Assembly (NCBI GenBank): GCA_947359465.1
Contig: OX375879.1
Coordinates: 126,141,260-126,205,259, forward strand
Direction of reading: 5' to 3'
Origin: Metellina segmentata
Lineage: Eukaryota > Arthropoda > Arachnida > Araneae > Tetragnathidae
Length of the DNA: 64,000 bases
Position 1 is the stretch's first letter. Each line of letters begins with the position of its first letter. The position numbers were made by a program, and so were the translations under genes. Shown in pieces: positions 51,601 to 64,000 of this stretch. The notes under the pieces were generated by a model, which was given only the letters and a program-made list of their open reading frames with translations, had not been told where the DNA came from and did not search any database.

Positions 51601-54600
51601 TCAACTACATCTTCAGATCTACTCAATTAATAGAACATTCTCACGACAATAGAACTCCGCTTGTCAATAGAACAATGGAACTTCTTATGACAATAGAACA
51701 ATTGAACCTTTCATGACAATAGAACTCAACTCTATAAACTCCTCTCTTTTTCAAATCTCCAAGACCTCAAATCTCTTTTTCAGAACCCCCCCCCAAGACT
51801 TAGACTTCTTTACAACCAACAGGACCACCCAAAAAGCAGCACACCGCAACGAACCAATACTTATTTCCCTTTTTTATTTTTACCAAGTCCAGGAGCACAC
51901 CGCGCCGACTACGCTCCCGAAAAGCGAACGAGGAACTTTTTACCAACACTCAGTAAGCGTCCAAACAGACTAACCTTCGAGCGGGTGGCAGCACACTAGT
52001 GTGTCTATCGCTCCCCAGCACACCCAATAGGAGAAGTACTAATAGTGTGCAAACTTCACCATCCATACAATAGGACCCAATCCTACCATACAAATACGTT
52101 AAACCATGCCAAAATTACATCAAACATTCGATTGGGTCATCCGGAAAATTGTGCGCCTTTTGATTATGGATGCGACATCGATTCTCCCCCTGGAACCCAA
52201 AAGCTTTGGTTTCCCCATAGCTGCCTACAACCCAGACCTAACTTCAACTACATCTTCAGATCTACTCAATTAATAGAACATTCTCACGACAATAGAACTC
52301 CGCTTGTCAATAGAACAATGGAACTTCTTATGACAATAGAACAATTGAACCTTTCATGACAATAGAACTCAACTCTATAAACTCCTCTCTTTTTCAAATC
52401 TCCAAGACCTCAAATCTCTTTTTCAGAACCCCCACCCCCAAGACTTAGACTTCTTTACAACCAACAGGACCACCCAAAAAGCAGCACACCGCAACGAACC
52501 AATACTTATTTCCCTTTTTTATTTTTACCAAGTCCAGGAGCACACCGCGCCGACTACGCTCCCGAAAAGCAAACGAGGAACTTTTTACCAACACTCAGTA
52601 AGCGTCCAAACAGACTAACCTTCGAGCGGGTGGCAGCACACTAGTGTGTCTACCGCTCCCCAGCACACCCAATAGGGGAAGTACTAATAGTGTGCAAACT
52701 TCACCATCCATACAATAGGACCCAATTCTACCATACAAATACGTTAAACCATGCCAAAATTACATCAAACATTCGATTGGGTCATCCGGAAAATTGTGCG
52801 CCTTTTGATTATGGATGCGACATCGATTCTCCCCCTGGAACCCAAAAGCTTTGGTTTCCCCATAGCTGCCTACAACCCAGACCTAACTTCAACTACATCT
52901 TCAGATCTACTCAATTAATAGAACATTCTCACGACAATAGAACTCCGCTTGTCAATAGAACAATGGAACTTCTTATGACAATAGAACAATTGAACATTTC
53001 ATGACAATAGAACTCAACTCTATAAACTCCTCTCTTTTTCAGATCTCCAAGACCTCAAATCTCTTTTTCAGAACCCCCCCCCCCAAGACTTAGACTTCTT
53101 TACAACCAACAGGACCACCCAAAAAGCAGCACACCGCAACGAACCAATACTTATTTCCCTTTTTTATTTTTACCAAGTCCAGGAGCACACCGCGCCGACT
53201 ACGCTCCCGAAAAGCGAACGAGGAACTTTTTACCAACACTCAGTAAGCGTCCAAACAGACTAACCTTCGAGCGGGTGGCAGCACACTAGTGTGGCTACCG
53301 CTCCCCAGCACACCCAATAGGGGAAGTACTAATAGTGTGCAAACTTCACCATCCATACAATAGGACCCAATCCTACCATACAAATACGTTAAACCATGCC
53401 AAAATTACATCAAACTTTCGATTGGGTCATCCGGAAAATTGTGCGCCTTTTGATTATGGATGCGACATCGATTCTCCCCCTGGAACCCAAAAGCTTTGGT
53501 TTCCCCATAGCTGCCTACAACCCAGACCTAACTTCAACTACATCTTCAGATCTAATCAATTAATAGAACATTCTCACGACAATAGAACTCCGCTTGTCAA
53601 TAGAACAATGGAACTTCTTATGACAATAGAACAATTGAACATTTCATGACAATAGAACTCAACTCTATAAACTCCTCTCTTTTTCAGATCTCCAAGACCT
53701 CAAATCTCTTTTTCAGAACCCCCCCCCCCAAGACTTAGACTTCTTTACAACCAACAGGACCACCCAAAAAGCAGCACACCGCAACGAACCAATACTTATT
53801 TCCCTTTTTTATTTTTACCAAGTCCAGGAGCACACCGCGCCGACTACGCTCCCGAAAAGCGAACGAGGAACTTTTTACCAACACTCAGTAAGCGTCCAAA
53901 CAGACTAACCTTCGAGCGGGTGGCAGCACACTAGTGTGTCTACCGCTCCCCAGCACACCCAATAGGGGAAGTACTAATAGTGTGCAAACTTCACCATCCA
54001 TACAATAGGACCCAATCCTACCATACAAATACGTTAAACCATGCCAAAATTACATCAAACTTTCGATTGGGTCATCCGGAAAATTGTGCGCCTTTTGATT
54101 ATGGATGCGACATCGATTCTCCCCCTGGAACCCAAAAGCTTTGGTTTCCCCATAGCTGCCTACAACCCAGACCTAACTTCAACTACATCTTCAGATCTAC
54201 TCAATTAATAGAACATTCTCACGACAATAGAACTCCGCTTGTCAATAGAACAATGGAACTTCTTATGACAATAGAACAATTGAACCTATCATGACAATAG
54301 AACTCAACTCTATAAACTCCTCTCTTTTTCAGATCTCCAAGACCTCAAATCTCTTTTTCAGAACCCCCCCCCAAGACTTAGACTTCTTTACAACCAACAG
54401 GACCACCCAAAAAGCAGCACACCGCAACGAACCAATACTTATTTCCCTTTTTTATTTTTACCAAGTCCAGGAGCACATAGCGCCGACTACGCTCCCGAAA
54501 AGCGAACGAGGAACTTTTTACCAACACTCAGTAAGCGTCCAAACAGACTAACCTTCGAGCGGGTGGCAGCACACTAGTGTGTCTACCGCTCCCCAGCACA

Positions 54601-55268
54601 CCCAATAGGGGAAGTACTAATAGTGTGCAAACTTCACCATCCATACAATAGGACCCAATTCTACCATACAAATACGTTAAACCATGCCAAAATTACATCA
54701 AACATTCGATTGGGTCATCCGGAAAATTGTGCGCCTTTTGATTATGGATGCGACATCGATTCTCCCCCTGGAACCCAAAAGCTTTGGTTTCCCCATAGCT
54801 GCCTACAACCCAGACTTAACTTCAACTACATCTTCAGATCTACTCAATTAATAGAACATTCTCACGACAATAGAACTCCGCTTGTCAATAGAACAATGGA
54901 ACTTCTTATGACAATAGAACAATTGAACATTTCATGACAATAGAACTCAACTCTATAAACTCCTCTCTTTTTCAGATCTCCAAGACCTCAAATCTCTTTT
55001 TCAGAACCCCCCCCCCCCAAGACTTAGACTTCTTTACAACCAACAGGACCACCCAAAAAGCAGCACACCGCAACGAACCAATACTTATTTCCCTTTTTTA
55101 TTTTTACCAAGTCCAGGAGCACACCGCACCGACTACGCTCCCGAAAAGCGAACGAGGAACTTTTTACCAACACTCAGTAAGCGTCCAAACAGACTAACCT
55201 TCGAGCGGGTGGCAGCACACTAGTGTGGCTACCGCTCCCCAGCACACCCAATAGTGGAAGTTCTAATA
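45601..55268 (+). repeat. Array section H: 15 monomers, repeated use of cassettes Q and P
   Basis: Monomer starts are 45601, 46246, 46888, 47533, 48178, 48822, 49467, 50111, 50756, 51402, 52045, 52690, 53335, 53980 and 54623. Cassette Q features (GAAATCAACTC, then TCTATCGC/AGGAGAAG, then AGCAAACGAG) run through 47533-49466 and 50756-52689. The 45601-47532 run is a version lacking the TCTATCGC step. The 49467-50755 pair matches the dimer of section G. Cassette P is at 53335-55268, with CTATCATGAC near 54286, a derived ACATAGCGCC near 54477 and CCGCACCGAC near 55128. Confidence 0.92.
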
Positions 55269-58200
55269 GTGTGCAAACTTCACCATCCATACAATAGGAC
55301 CCAATCCTACCATACAAATACGTTAAACCATGCCAAAATTACATCAAACTTTCGATTGGGTCATCCGGAAAATTGTGCGCCTTTTGATTATGGATGCGAC
55401 ATCGATTCTCCCCCTGGAACCCAAAAGCTTTGGTTTCCCCATAGCTGCCTACAACCCAGACCTAACTTCAACTACATCTTCAGATCTACTCAATTAATAG
55501 AACATTCTCACGACAATAGAACTCCGCTTGTCAATAGAACAATGGAACTTCTTATGACAATAGAACAATTGAACCTTTCATGACAATAGAAATCAACTCT
55601 ATAAACTCCTCATTTTTTCAGATCTCCAAGACCTCAAATCTCTTTTTCAGAACCCCCCCCCAAGACTTAGACTTCTTTACAACCAACAGGACCACCCAAA
55701 AAGCAGCACACCGCAACGAACCAATACTTATTTCCCTTTTTTATTTTTACCAAGTCCAGGAGCACACCGCGCCGACTACGCTCCCGAAAAGCGAACGAGG
55801 AACTTTTTACCAACACTCAGTAAGCGTCCAAACAGACTAACCTTCGAGCGGGTGGCAGCACACTAGTGTGTCTACCGCTCCCCAGCACACCCAATAGGGG
55901 AAGTACTAATAGTGTGCAAACTTCACCATCCATACAATAGGACCCAATCCTACCATACAAATACGTTAAACCATGCCAAAATTACATCAAACATTCGATT
56001 GGGTCATCCGGAAAATTGTGCGCCTTTTGATTATGGATGCGACATCGATTCTCCCCCTGGAACCCAAAAGCTTTGGTTTCCCCATAGCTGCCTACAACCC
56101 AGACCTAACTTCAACTACATCTTCAGATCTACTCAATTAATAGAACATTCTCACGACAATAGAACTCCGCTTGTCAATAGAACAATGGAACTTCTTATGA
56201 CAATAGAACAATTGAACCTTTCATGACAATAGAACTCAACTCTATAAACTCCTCTCTTTTTCAAATCTCCAAGACCTCAAATCTCTTTTTCAGAACCCCC
56301 CCCCCCAAGACTTAGACTTCTTTACAACCAACAGGACCACCCAAAAAGCAGCACACCGCAACGAACCAATACTTATTTCCCTTTTTTATTTTTACCAAGT
56401 CCAGGAGCACACCGCGCCGACTACGCTCCCGAAAAGCGAACGAGGAACTTTTTACCAACACTCAGTAAGCGTCCAAACAGACTAACCTTCGAGCGGGTGG
56501 CAGCACACTAGTGTGTCTATCGCTCCCCAGCACACCCAATAGGAGAAGTACTAATAGTGTGCAAACTTCACCATCCATACAATAGGACCCAATCCTACCA
56601 TACAAATACGTTAAACCATGCCAAAATTACATCAAACATTCGATTGGGTCATCCGGAAAATTGTGCGCCTTTTGATTATGGATGCGACATCGATTCTCCC
56701 CCTGGAACCCAAAAGCTTTGGTTTCCCCATAGCTGCCTACAACCCAGACCTAACTTCAACTACATCTTCAGATCTACTCAATTAATAGAACATTCTCACG
56801 ACAATAGAACTCCGCTTGTCAATAGAACAATGGAACTTCTTATGACAATAGAACAATTGAACCTTTCATGACAATAGAACTCAACTCTATAAACTCCTCT
56901 CTTTTTCAAATCTCCAAGACCTCAAATCTCTTTTTCAGAACCCCCACCCCCAAGACTTAGACTTCTTTACAACCAACAGGACCACCCAAAAAGCAGCACA
57001 CCGCAACGAACCAATACTTATTTCCCTTTTTTATTTTTACCAAGTCCAGGAGCACACCGCGCCGACTACGCTCCCGAAAAGCAAACGAGGAACTTTTTAC
57101 CAACACTCAGTAAGCGTCCAAACAGACTAACCTTCGAGCGGGTGGCAGCACACTAGTGTGGCTACCGCTCCCCAGCACACCCAATAGGGGAAGTACTAAT
57201 AGTGTGCAAACTTCACCATCCATACAATAGGACCCAATCCTACCATACAAATACGTTAAACCATGCCAAAATTACATCAAACTTTCGATTGGGTCATCCG
57301 GAAAATTGTGCGCCTTTTGATTATGGATGCGACATCGATTCTCCCCCTGGAACCCAAAAGCTTTGGTTTCCCCATAGCTGCCTACAACCCAGACCTAACT
57401 TCAACTACATCTTCAGATCTACTCAATTAATAGAACATTCTCACGACAATAGAACTCCGCTTGTCAATAGAACAATGGAACTTCTTATGACAATAGAACA
57501 ATTGAACCTTTCATGACAATAGAACTCAACTCTATAAACTCCTCTCTTTTTCAAATCTCCAAGACCTCAAATCTCTTTTTCAGAACCCCCCCCCCAAGAC
57601 TTAGACTTCTTTACAACCAACAGGACCACCCAAAAAGCAGCACACCGCAACGAACCAATACTTATTTCCCTTTTTTATTTTTACCAAGTCCAGGAGCACA
57701 CCGCGCCGACTACGCTCCCGAAAAGCGAACGAGGAACTTTTTACCAACACTCAGTAAGCGTCCAAACAGACTAACCTTCGAGCGGGTGGCAGCACACTAG
57801 TGTGTCTATCGCTCCCCAGCACACCCAATAGGAGAAGTACTAATAGTGTGCAAACTTCACCATCCATACAATAGGACCCAATCCTACCATACAAATACGT
57901 TAAACCATGCCAAAATTACATCAAACATTCGATTGGGTCATCCGGAAAATTGTGCGCCTTTTGATTATGGATGCGACATCGATTCTCCCCCTGGAACCCA
58001 AAAGCTTTGGTTTCCCCATAGCTGCCTACAACCCAGACCTAACTTCAACTACATCTTCAGATCTACTCAATTAATAGAACATTCTCACGACAATAGAACT
58101 CCGCTTGTCAATAGAACAATGGAACTTCTTATGACAATAGAACAATTGAACCTTTCATGACAATAGAACTCAACTCTATAAACTCCTCTCTTTTTCAAAT

Positions 58201-61200
58201 CTCCAAGACCTCAAATCTCTTTTTCAGAACCCCCACCCCCAAGACTTAGACTTCTTTACAACCAACAGGACCACCCAAAAAGCAGCACACCGCAACGAAC
58301 CAATACTTATTTCCCTTTTTTATTTTTACCAAGTCCAGGAGCACACCGCGCCGACTACGCTCCCGAAAAGCAAACGAGGAACTTTTTACCAACACTCAGT
58401 AAGCGTCCAAACAGACTAACCTTCGAGCGGGTGGCAGCACACTAGTGTGGCTACCGCTCCCCAGCACACCCAATAGGGGAAGTACTAATAGTGTGCAAAC
58501 TTCACCATCCATACAATAGGACCCAATCCTACCATACAAATACGTTAAACCATGCCAAAATTACATCAAACTTTCGATTGGGTCATCCGGAAAATTGTGC
58601 GCCTTTTGATTATGGATGCGACATCGATTCTCCCCCTGGAACCCAAAAGCTTTGGTTTCCCCATAGCTGCCTACAACCCAGACCTAACTTCAACTACATC
58701 TTCAGATCTAATCAATTAATAGAACATTCTCACGACAATAGAACTCCGCTTGTCAATAGAACAATGGAACTTCTTATGACAATAGAACAATTGAACATTT
58801 CATGACAATAGAACTCAACTCTATAAACTCCTCTCTTTTTCAGATCTCCAAGACCTCAAATCTCTTTTTCAGAACCCCCCCCCAAGACTTAGACTTCTTT
58901 ACAACCAACAGGACCACCCAAAAAGCAGCACACCGCAACGAACCAATACTTATTTCCCTTTTTTATTTTTACCAAGTCCAGGAGCACACAGCGCCGACTA
59001 CGCTCCCGAAAAGCGAACGAGGAACTTTTTACCAACACTCAGTAAGCGTCCAAACAGACTAACCTTCGAGCGGGTGGCAGCACACTAGTGTGTCTACCGC
59101 TCCCCAGCACACCCAATAGGGGAAGTACTAATAGTGTGCAAACTTCACCATCCATACAATAGGACCCAATTCTACCATACAAATACGTTAAACCATGCCA
59201 AAATTACATCAAACATTCGATTGGGTCATCCGGAAAATTGTGCGCCTTTTGATTATGGATGCGACATCGATTCTCCCCCTGGAACCCAAAAGCTTTGGTT
59301 TCCCCATAGCTGCCTACAACCCAGACCTAACTTCAACTACATCTTCAGATCTACTCAATTAATAGAACATTCTCACGACAATAGAACTCCGCTTGTCAAT
59401 AGAACAATGGAACTTCTTATGACAATAGAACAATTGAACATTTCATGACAATAGAACTCAACTCTATAAACTCCTCTCTTTTTCAGATCTCCAAGACCTC
59501 AAATCTCTTTTTCAGAACCCCCCCCCCAAGACTTAGACTTCTTTACAACCAACAGGACCACCCAAAAAGCAGCACACCGCAACGAACCAATACTTATTTC
59601 CCTTTTTTATTTTTACCAAGTCCAGGAGCACACCGCGCCGACTACGCTCCCGAAAAGCGAACGAGGAACTTTTTACCAACACTCAGTAAGCGTCCAAACA
59701 GACTAACCTTCGAGCGGGTGGCAGCACACTAGTGTGGCTACCGCTCCCCAGCACACCCAATAGGGGAAGTACTAATAGTGTGCAAACTTCACCATCCATA
59801 CAATAGGACCCAATCCTACCATACAAATACGTTAAACCATGCCAAAATTACATCAAACTTTCGATTGGGTCATCCGGAAAATTGTGCGCCTTTTGATTAT
59901 GGATGCGACATCGATTCTCCCCCTGGAACCCAAAAGCTTTGGTTTCCCCATAGCTGCCTACAACCCAGACCTAACTTCAACTACATCTTCAGATCTAATC
60001 AATTAATAGAACATTCTCACGACAATAGAACTCCGCTTGTCAATAGAACAATGGAACTTCTTATGACAATAGAACAATTGAACATTTCATGACAATAGAA
60101 CTCAACTCTATAAACTCCTCTCTTTTTCAGATCTCCAAGACCTCAAATCTCTTTTTCAGAACCCCCCCCCCAAGACTTAGACTTCTTTACAACCAACAGG
60201 ACCACCCAAAAAGCAGCACACCGCAACGAACCAATACTTATTTCCCTTTTTTATTTTTACCAAGTCCAGGAGCACACCGCGCCGACTACGCTCCCGAAAA
60301 GCGAACGAGGAACTTTTTACCAACACTCAGTAAGCGTCCAAACAGACTAACCTTCGAGCGGGTGGCAGCACACTAGTGTGTCTACCGCTCCCCAGCACAC
60401 CCAATAGGGGAAGTACTAATAGTGTGCAAACTTCACCATCCATACAATAGGACCCAATCCTACCATACAAATACGTTAAACCATGCCAAAATTACATCAA
60501 ACTTTCGATTGGGTCATCCGGAAAATTGTGCGCCTTTTGATTATGGATGCGACATCGATTCTCCCCCTGGAACCCAAAAGCTTTGGTTTCCCCATAGCTG
60601 CCTACAACCCAGACCTAACTTCAACTACATCTTCAGATCTACTCAATTAATAGAACATTCTCACGACAATAGAACTCCGCTTGTCAATAGAACAATGGAA
60701 CTTCTTATGACAATAGAACAATTGAACCTATCATGACAATAGAACTCAACTCTATAAACTCCTCTCTTTTTCAGATCTCCAAGACCTCAAATCTCTTTTT
60801 CAGAACCCCCCCCCCAAGACTTAGACTTCTTTACAACCAACAGGACCACCCAAAAAGCAGCACACCGCAACGAACCAATACTTATTTCCCTTTTTTATTT
60901 TTACCAAGTCCAGGAGCACACAGCGCCGACTACGCTCCCGAAAAGCGAACGAGGAACTTTTTACCAACACTCAGTAAGCGTCCAAACAGACTAACCTTCG
61001 AGCGGGTGGCAGCACACTAGTGTGTCTACCGCTCCCCAGCACACCCAATAGGGGAAGTACTAATAGTGTGCAAACTTCACCATCCATACAATAGGACCCA
61101 ATTCTACCATACAAATACGTTAAACCATGCCAAAATTACATCAAACATTCGATTGGGTCATCCGGAAAATTGTGCGCCTTTTGATTATGGATGCGACATC

Positions 61201-64000
61201 GATTCTCCCCCTGGAACCCAAAAGCTTTGGTTTCCCCATAGCTGCCTACAACCCAGACCTAACTTCAACTACATCTTCAGATCTACTCAATTAATAGAAC
61301 ATTCTCACGACAATAGAACTCCGCTTGTCAATAGAACAATGGAACTTCTTATGACAATAGAACAATTGAACATTTCATGACAATAGAACTCAACTCTATA
61401 AACTCCTCTCTTTTTCAGATCTCCAAGACCTCAAATCTCTTTTTCAGAACCCCCCCCCCCCAAGACTTAGACTTCTTTACAACCAACAGGACCACCCAAA
61501 AAGCAGCACACCGCAACGAACCAATACTTATTTCCCTTTTTTATTTTTACCAAGTCCAGGAGCACACCGCACCGACTACGCTCCCGAAAAGCGAACGAGG
61601 AACTTTTTACCAACACTCAGTAAGCGTCCAAACAGACTAACCTTCGAGCGGGTGGCAGCACACTAGTGTGTCTATCGCTCCCCAGCACACCCAATAGGAG
61701 AAGTACTAATAGTGTGCAAACTTCACCATCCATACAATAGGACCCAATCCTACCATACAAATACGTTAAACCATGCCAAAATTACATCAAACATTCGATT
61801 GGGTCATCCGGAAAATTGTGCGCCTTTTGATTATGGATGCGACATCGATTCTCCCCCTGGAACCCAAAAGCTTTGGTTTCCCCATAGCTGCCTACAACCC
61901 AGACCTAACTTCAACTACATCTTCATATCTACTCAATTAATAGAACATTCTCACGACAATAGAACTCCGCTTGTCAATAGAACAATGGAACTTCTTATGA
62001 CAATAGAACAATTGAACCTTTCATGACAATAGAACTCAACTCTATAAACTCCTCTCTTTTTCAAATCTCCAAGACCTCAAATCTCTTTTTCAGAACCCCC
62101 ACCCCCAAGACTTAGACTTCTTTACAACCAACAGGACCACCCAAAAAGCAGCACACCGCAACGAACCAATACTTATTTCCCTTTTTTATTTTTACCAAGT
62201 CCAGGAGCACACCGCGCCGACTACGCTCCCGAAAAGCGAACGAGGAACTTTTTACCAACACTCAGTAAGCGTCCAAACAGACTAACCTTCGAGCGGGTGG
62301 CAGCACACTAGTGTGGCTACCGCTCCCCAGCACACCCAATAGGGGAAGTACTAATAGTGTGCAAACTTCACCATCCATACAATAGGACCCAATCCTACCA
62401 TACAAATACGTTAAACCATGCCAAAATTACATCAAACTTTCGATTGGGTCATCCGGAAAATTGTGCGCCTTTTGATTATGGATGCGACATCGATTCTCCC
62501 CCTGGAACCCAAAAGCTTTGGTTTCCCCATAGCTGCCTACAACCCAGACCTAACTTCAACTACATCTTCAGATCTAATCAATTAATAGAACATTCTCACG
62601 ACAATAGAACTCCGCTTGTCAATAGAACAATGGAACTTCTTATGACAATAGAACAATTAAACATTTCATGACAATAGAACTCAACTCTATAAACTCCTCT
62701 CTTTTTCAGATCTCCAAGACCTCAAATCTCTTTTTCAGAACCCCCCCCCAAGACTTAGACTTCTTTACAACCAACAGGACCACCCAAAAAGCAGCACACC
62801 GCAACGAACCAATACTTATTTCCCTTTTTTATTTTTACCAAGTCCAGGAGCACACCGCGCCGACTACGCTCCCGAAAAGCGAACGAGGAACTTTTTACCA
62901 ACACTCAGTAATAGTCCAAACAGACTAACCTTCGAGCGGGTGGCAGCACACTAGTGTGTCTACCGCTCCCCAGCACACCCAATAGGGGAAGTACTAATAG
63001 TGTGCAAACTTCACCATCCATACAATAGGACCAAATCCTACCATACAAATACGTTAAACCATGCCAAAATTACATCAAACTTTCGATTGGGTCATCCGGA
63101 AAATTGTGCGCCTTTTGATTATGGATGCGACATCGATTCTCCCCCTGGAACCCAAAAGCTTTGGTTTCCCCATAGCTGCTCCAACCCAGACCTAACTTCA
63201 ACTACATCTTCAGATCTACTCAATTAATAGAACATTCTCACGACAATAGAACTCCGCTTGTCAATAGAACAATGGAACTTCTTATGACAATAGAACAATT
63301 GAACCTTTCATGACAATAGAACTCAACTCTATAAACTCCTCTCTTTTTCAGATCTCCAAGACCTCAAATCTCTTTTTCAGAACCCCCCCCCCCAAGACTT
63401 AGACTTCTTTACAACCAACAGGACCACCCAAAAAGCAGCACACCGCAACGAACCAATACTTATTTCCCTTTTTTATTTTTACCAAGTCCAGGAGCACACA
63501 GCGCCGACTACGCTCCCGAAAAGCGAACGAGGAACTTTTTACCAACACTCAGTAAGCGTCCAAACAGACTAACCTTCGAGCGGGTGGCAGCACACTAGTG
63601 TGTCTACCGCTCCCCAGCACACCCAATAGGGGAAGTACTAATAGTGTGCAAACTTCACCATCCATACAATAGGACCCAATTCTACCATACAAATACGTTA
63701 AACCATGCCAAAATTACATCAAACATTCGATTGGGTCATCCGGAAAATTGTGCGCCTTTTGATTATGGATGCGACATCGATTCTCCCCCTGGAACCCAAA
63801 AGCTTTGGTTTCCCCATAGCTGCCTACAACCCAGACCTAACTTCAACTACATCTTCAGATCTACTCAATTAATAGAACATTCTCACGACAATAGAACTCC
63901 GCTTGTCAATAGAACAATGGAACTTCTTATGACAATAGAACAATTGAACATTTCATGACAATAGAACTCAACTCTATAAACTCCTCTCTTTTTCAGATCT
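55269..64000 (+). repeat. Array section I: 13 complete monomers and a partial one at the right edge
   Basis: Monomer starts are 55269, 55912, 56557, 57202, 57846, 58491, 59134, 59778, 60422, 61066, 61712, 62357, 63000 and 63644 (partial). Cassette Q is at 55269-57201. Its TCTATCGC step recurs before 57846 and 61712. Cassette P is at 59778-61711 and again from 62357 to the window end. The copy at 62357 has adjacent changes at 62912-62913 that create an extra AATAG. The copy at 63000 lost one base near 63180. The array continues past the window. Confidence 0.94.

Larger units (their letters stand above)
1..64000 (+). repeat. Satellite DNA array, ~644-bp monomer, about 99 copies, no ends in window
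   Basis: The same ~644-base sequence recurs without interruption from the first to the last base, always in the same orientation. Landmarks present in each copy include the palindrome ACACTAGTGT, the AAGCTT site, the C homopolymer and the cluster of AATAG boxes. Using GTGTGCAAAC as an arbitrary unit start, the first start is 510 and the last is 63644, so 98 units span 63134 bases (mean 644.2). No unrelated sequence, inverted copy or transposon insertion interrupts the array. Copies differ by scattered substitutions, C-tract length and a few indels. Known satellites of this kind are homogenised by unequal exchange and gene conversion and usually lie in heterochromatin. The location in this genome cannot be seen from the window. 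Confidence 0.99.

Noticed and set aside
1..64000. tRNA, 5S rRNA, spliced-leader or other tandem small-RNA gene repeat.
   Set aside because: I looked on both strands for a T-arm with flanking stems, 5S internal control boxes, and known spliced-leader sequences. None fits. T runs that could end polymerase III transcription are present but have no partner promoter boxes.
1..64000. CRISPR array or other prokaryotic defence repeat.
   Set aside because: The repeat is ~644 bases with no unique spacers between copies, and no cas-like gene is present.
1..64000. Nucleosome phasing, since 644 is close to four times 161.
   Set aside because: No internal ~161-base periodicity is visible in the unit, so the arithmetic alone carries no weight.
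1..64000. Transposon- or LTR-derived tandem structure.
   Set aside because: No terminal inverted repeats, target-site duplications, polypurine tract, primer binding site or transposase/reverse-transcriptase coding was found in the unit.

Overview
The window is one uninterrupted tandem array of a satellite repeat. The monomer is about 644 bases. All copies are head to tail on the same strand, and the array runs off both ends. It holds a partial copy at 1-509, 98 complete copies between 510 and 63643, and a partial copy at 63644-64000. Start-to-start spacing averages 644.2 bases, mostly 642 to 648. Neighbouring copies usually differ at a handful of positions. I found no protein gene, rRNA, tRNA, snRNA, mobile element or CRISPR array. 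A long, homogenised, non-coding array of this kind points to a eukaryotic nuclear genome, probably constitutive heterochromatin (centromeric, pericentromeric, subtelomeric or a heterochromatic block). The sequence does not reveal the taxon. I counted the monomer at 1802-2445 by hand: A 208, C 190, G 92, T 154 (43.8% G+C), with strong strand asymmetry and about 21 CpG against about 27 expected.

The monomer has internal anatomy, described on the copy at 12108-12750. The left part has several unique stretches and an imperfect dyad around an AAGCTT site. The middle has five AATAG boxes at 19, 18, 26 and 26 base spacing, then a TATAAA, two CTTTTTCAGA boxes 29 bases apart, and a C homopolymer of variable length. 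The right part has four AGCACAC boxes and a 33-base imperfect hairpin centred on the 12-base palindrome CACACTAGTGTG.

Above the monomer there is a layered, irregular higher-order structure, visible through rare shared variants. The left part (about 1.2-15.3 kb) has two adjacent dimer duplications, a trimer duplication and a segment repeated at an 11-monomer offset. The middle (15.3-32.7 kb) has copies with a D-to-Y type change (ATCGAT to ATCTAT), a 10-monomer offset repeat and a 5-monomer offset repeat. The right part (32.7-64 kb) is built largely from two recurrent cassettes of about three monomers each (called P and Q here), plus dimers and a 7-monomer offset repeat. Many variants are confined to one portion of the array. 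This is what repeated unequal exchange and local segment duplication would leave.

Open reading frames of 86-109 codons recur once or twice per monomer. I judge them fortuitous: the longer one has no ATG start, most common variants in it change the amino acid, and the second is shifted by C-tract length changes. Any transcription from the TATAAA-bearing segment would be satellite RNA rather than a gene in the usual sense. That is inference only.
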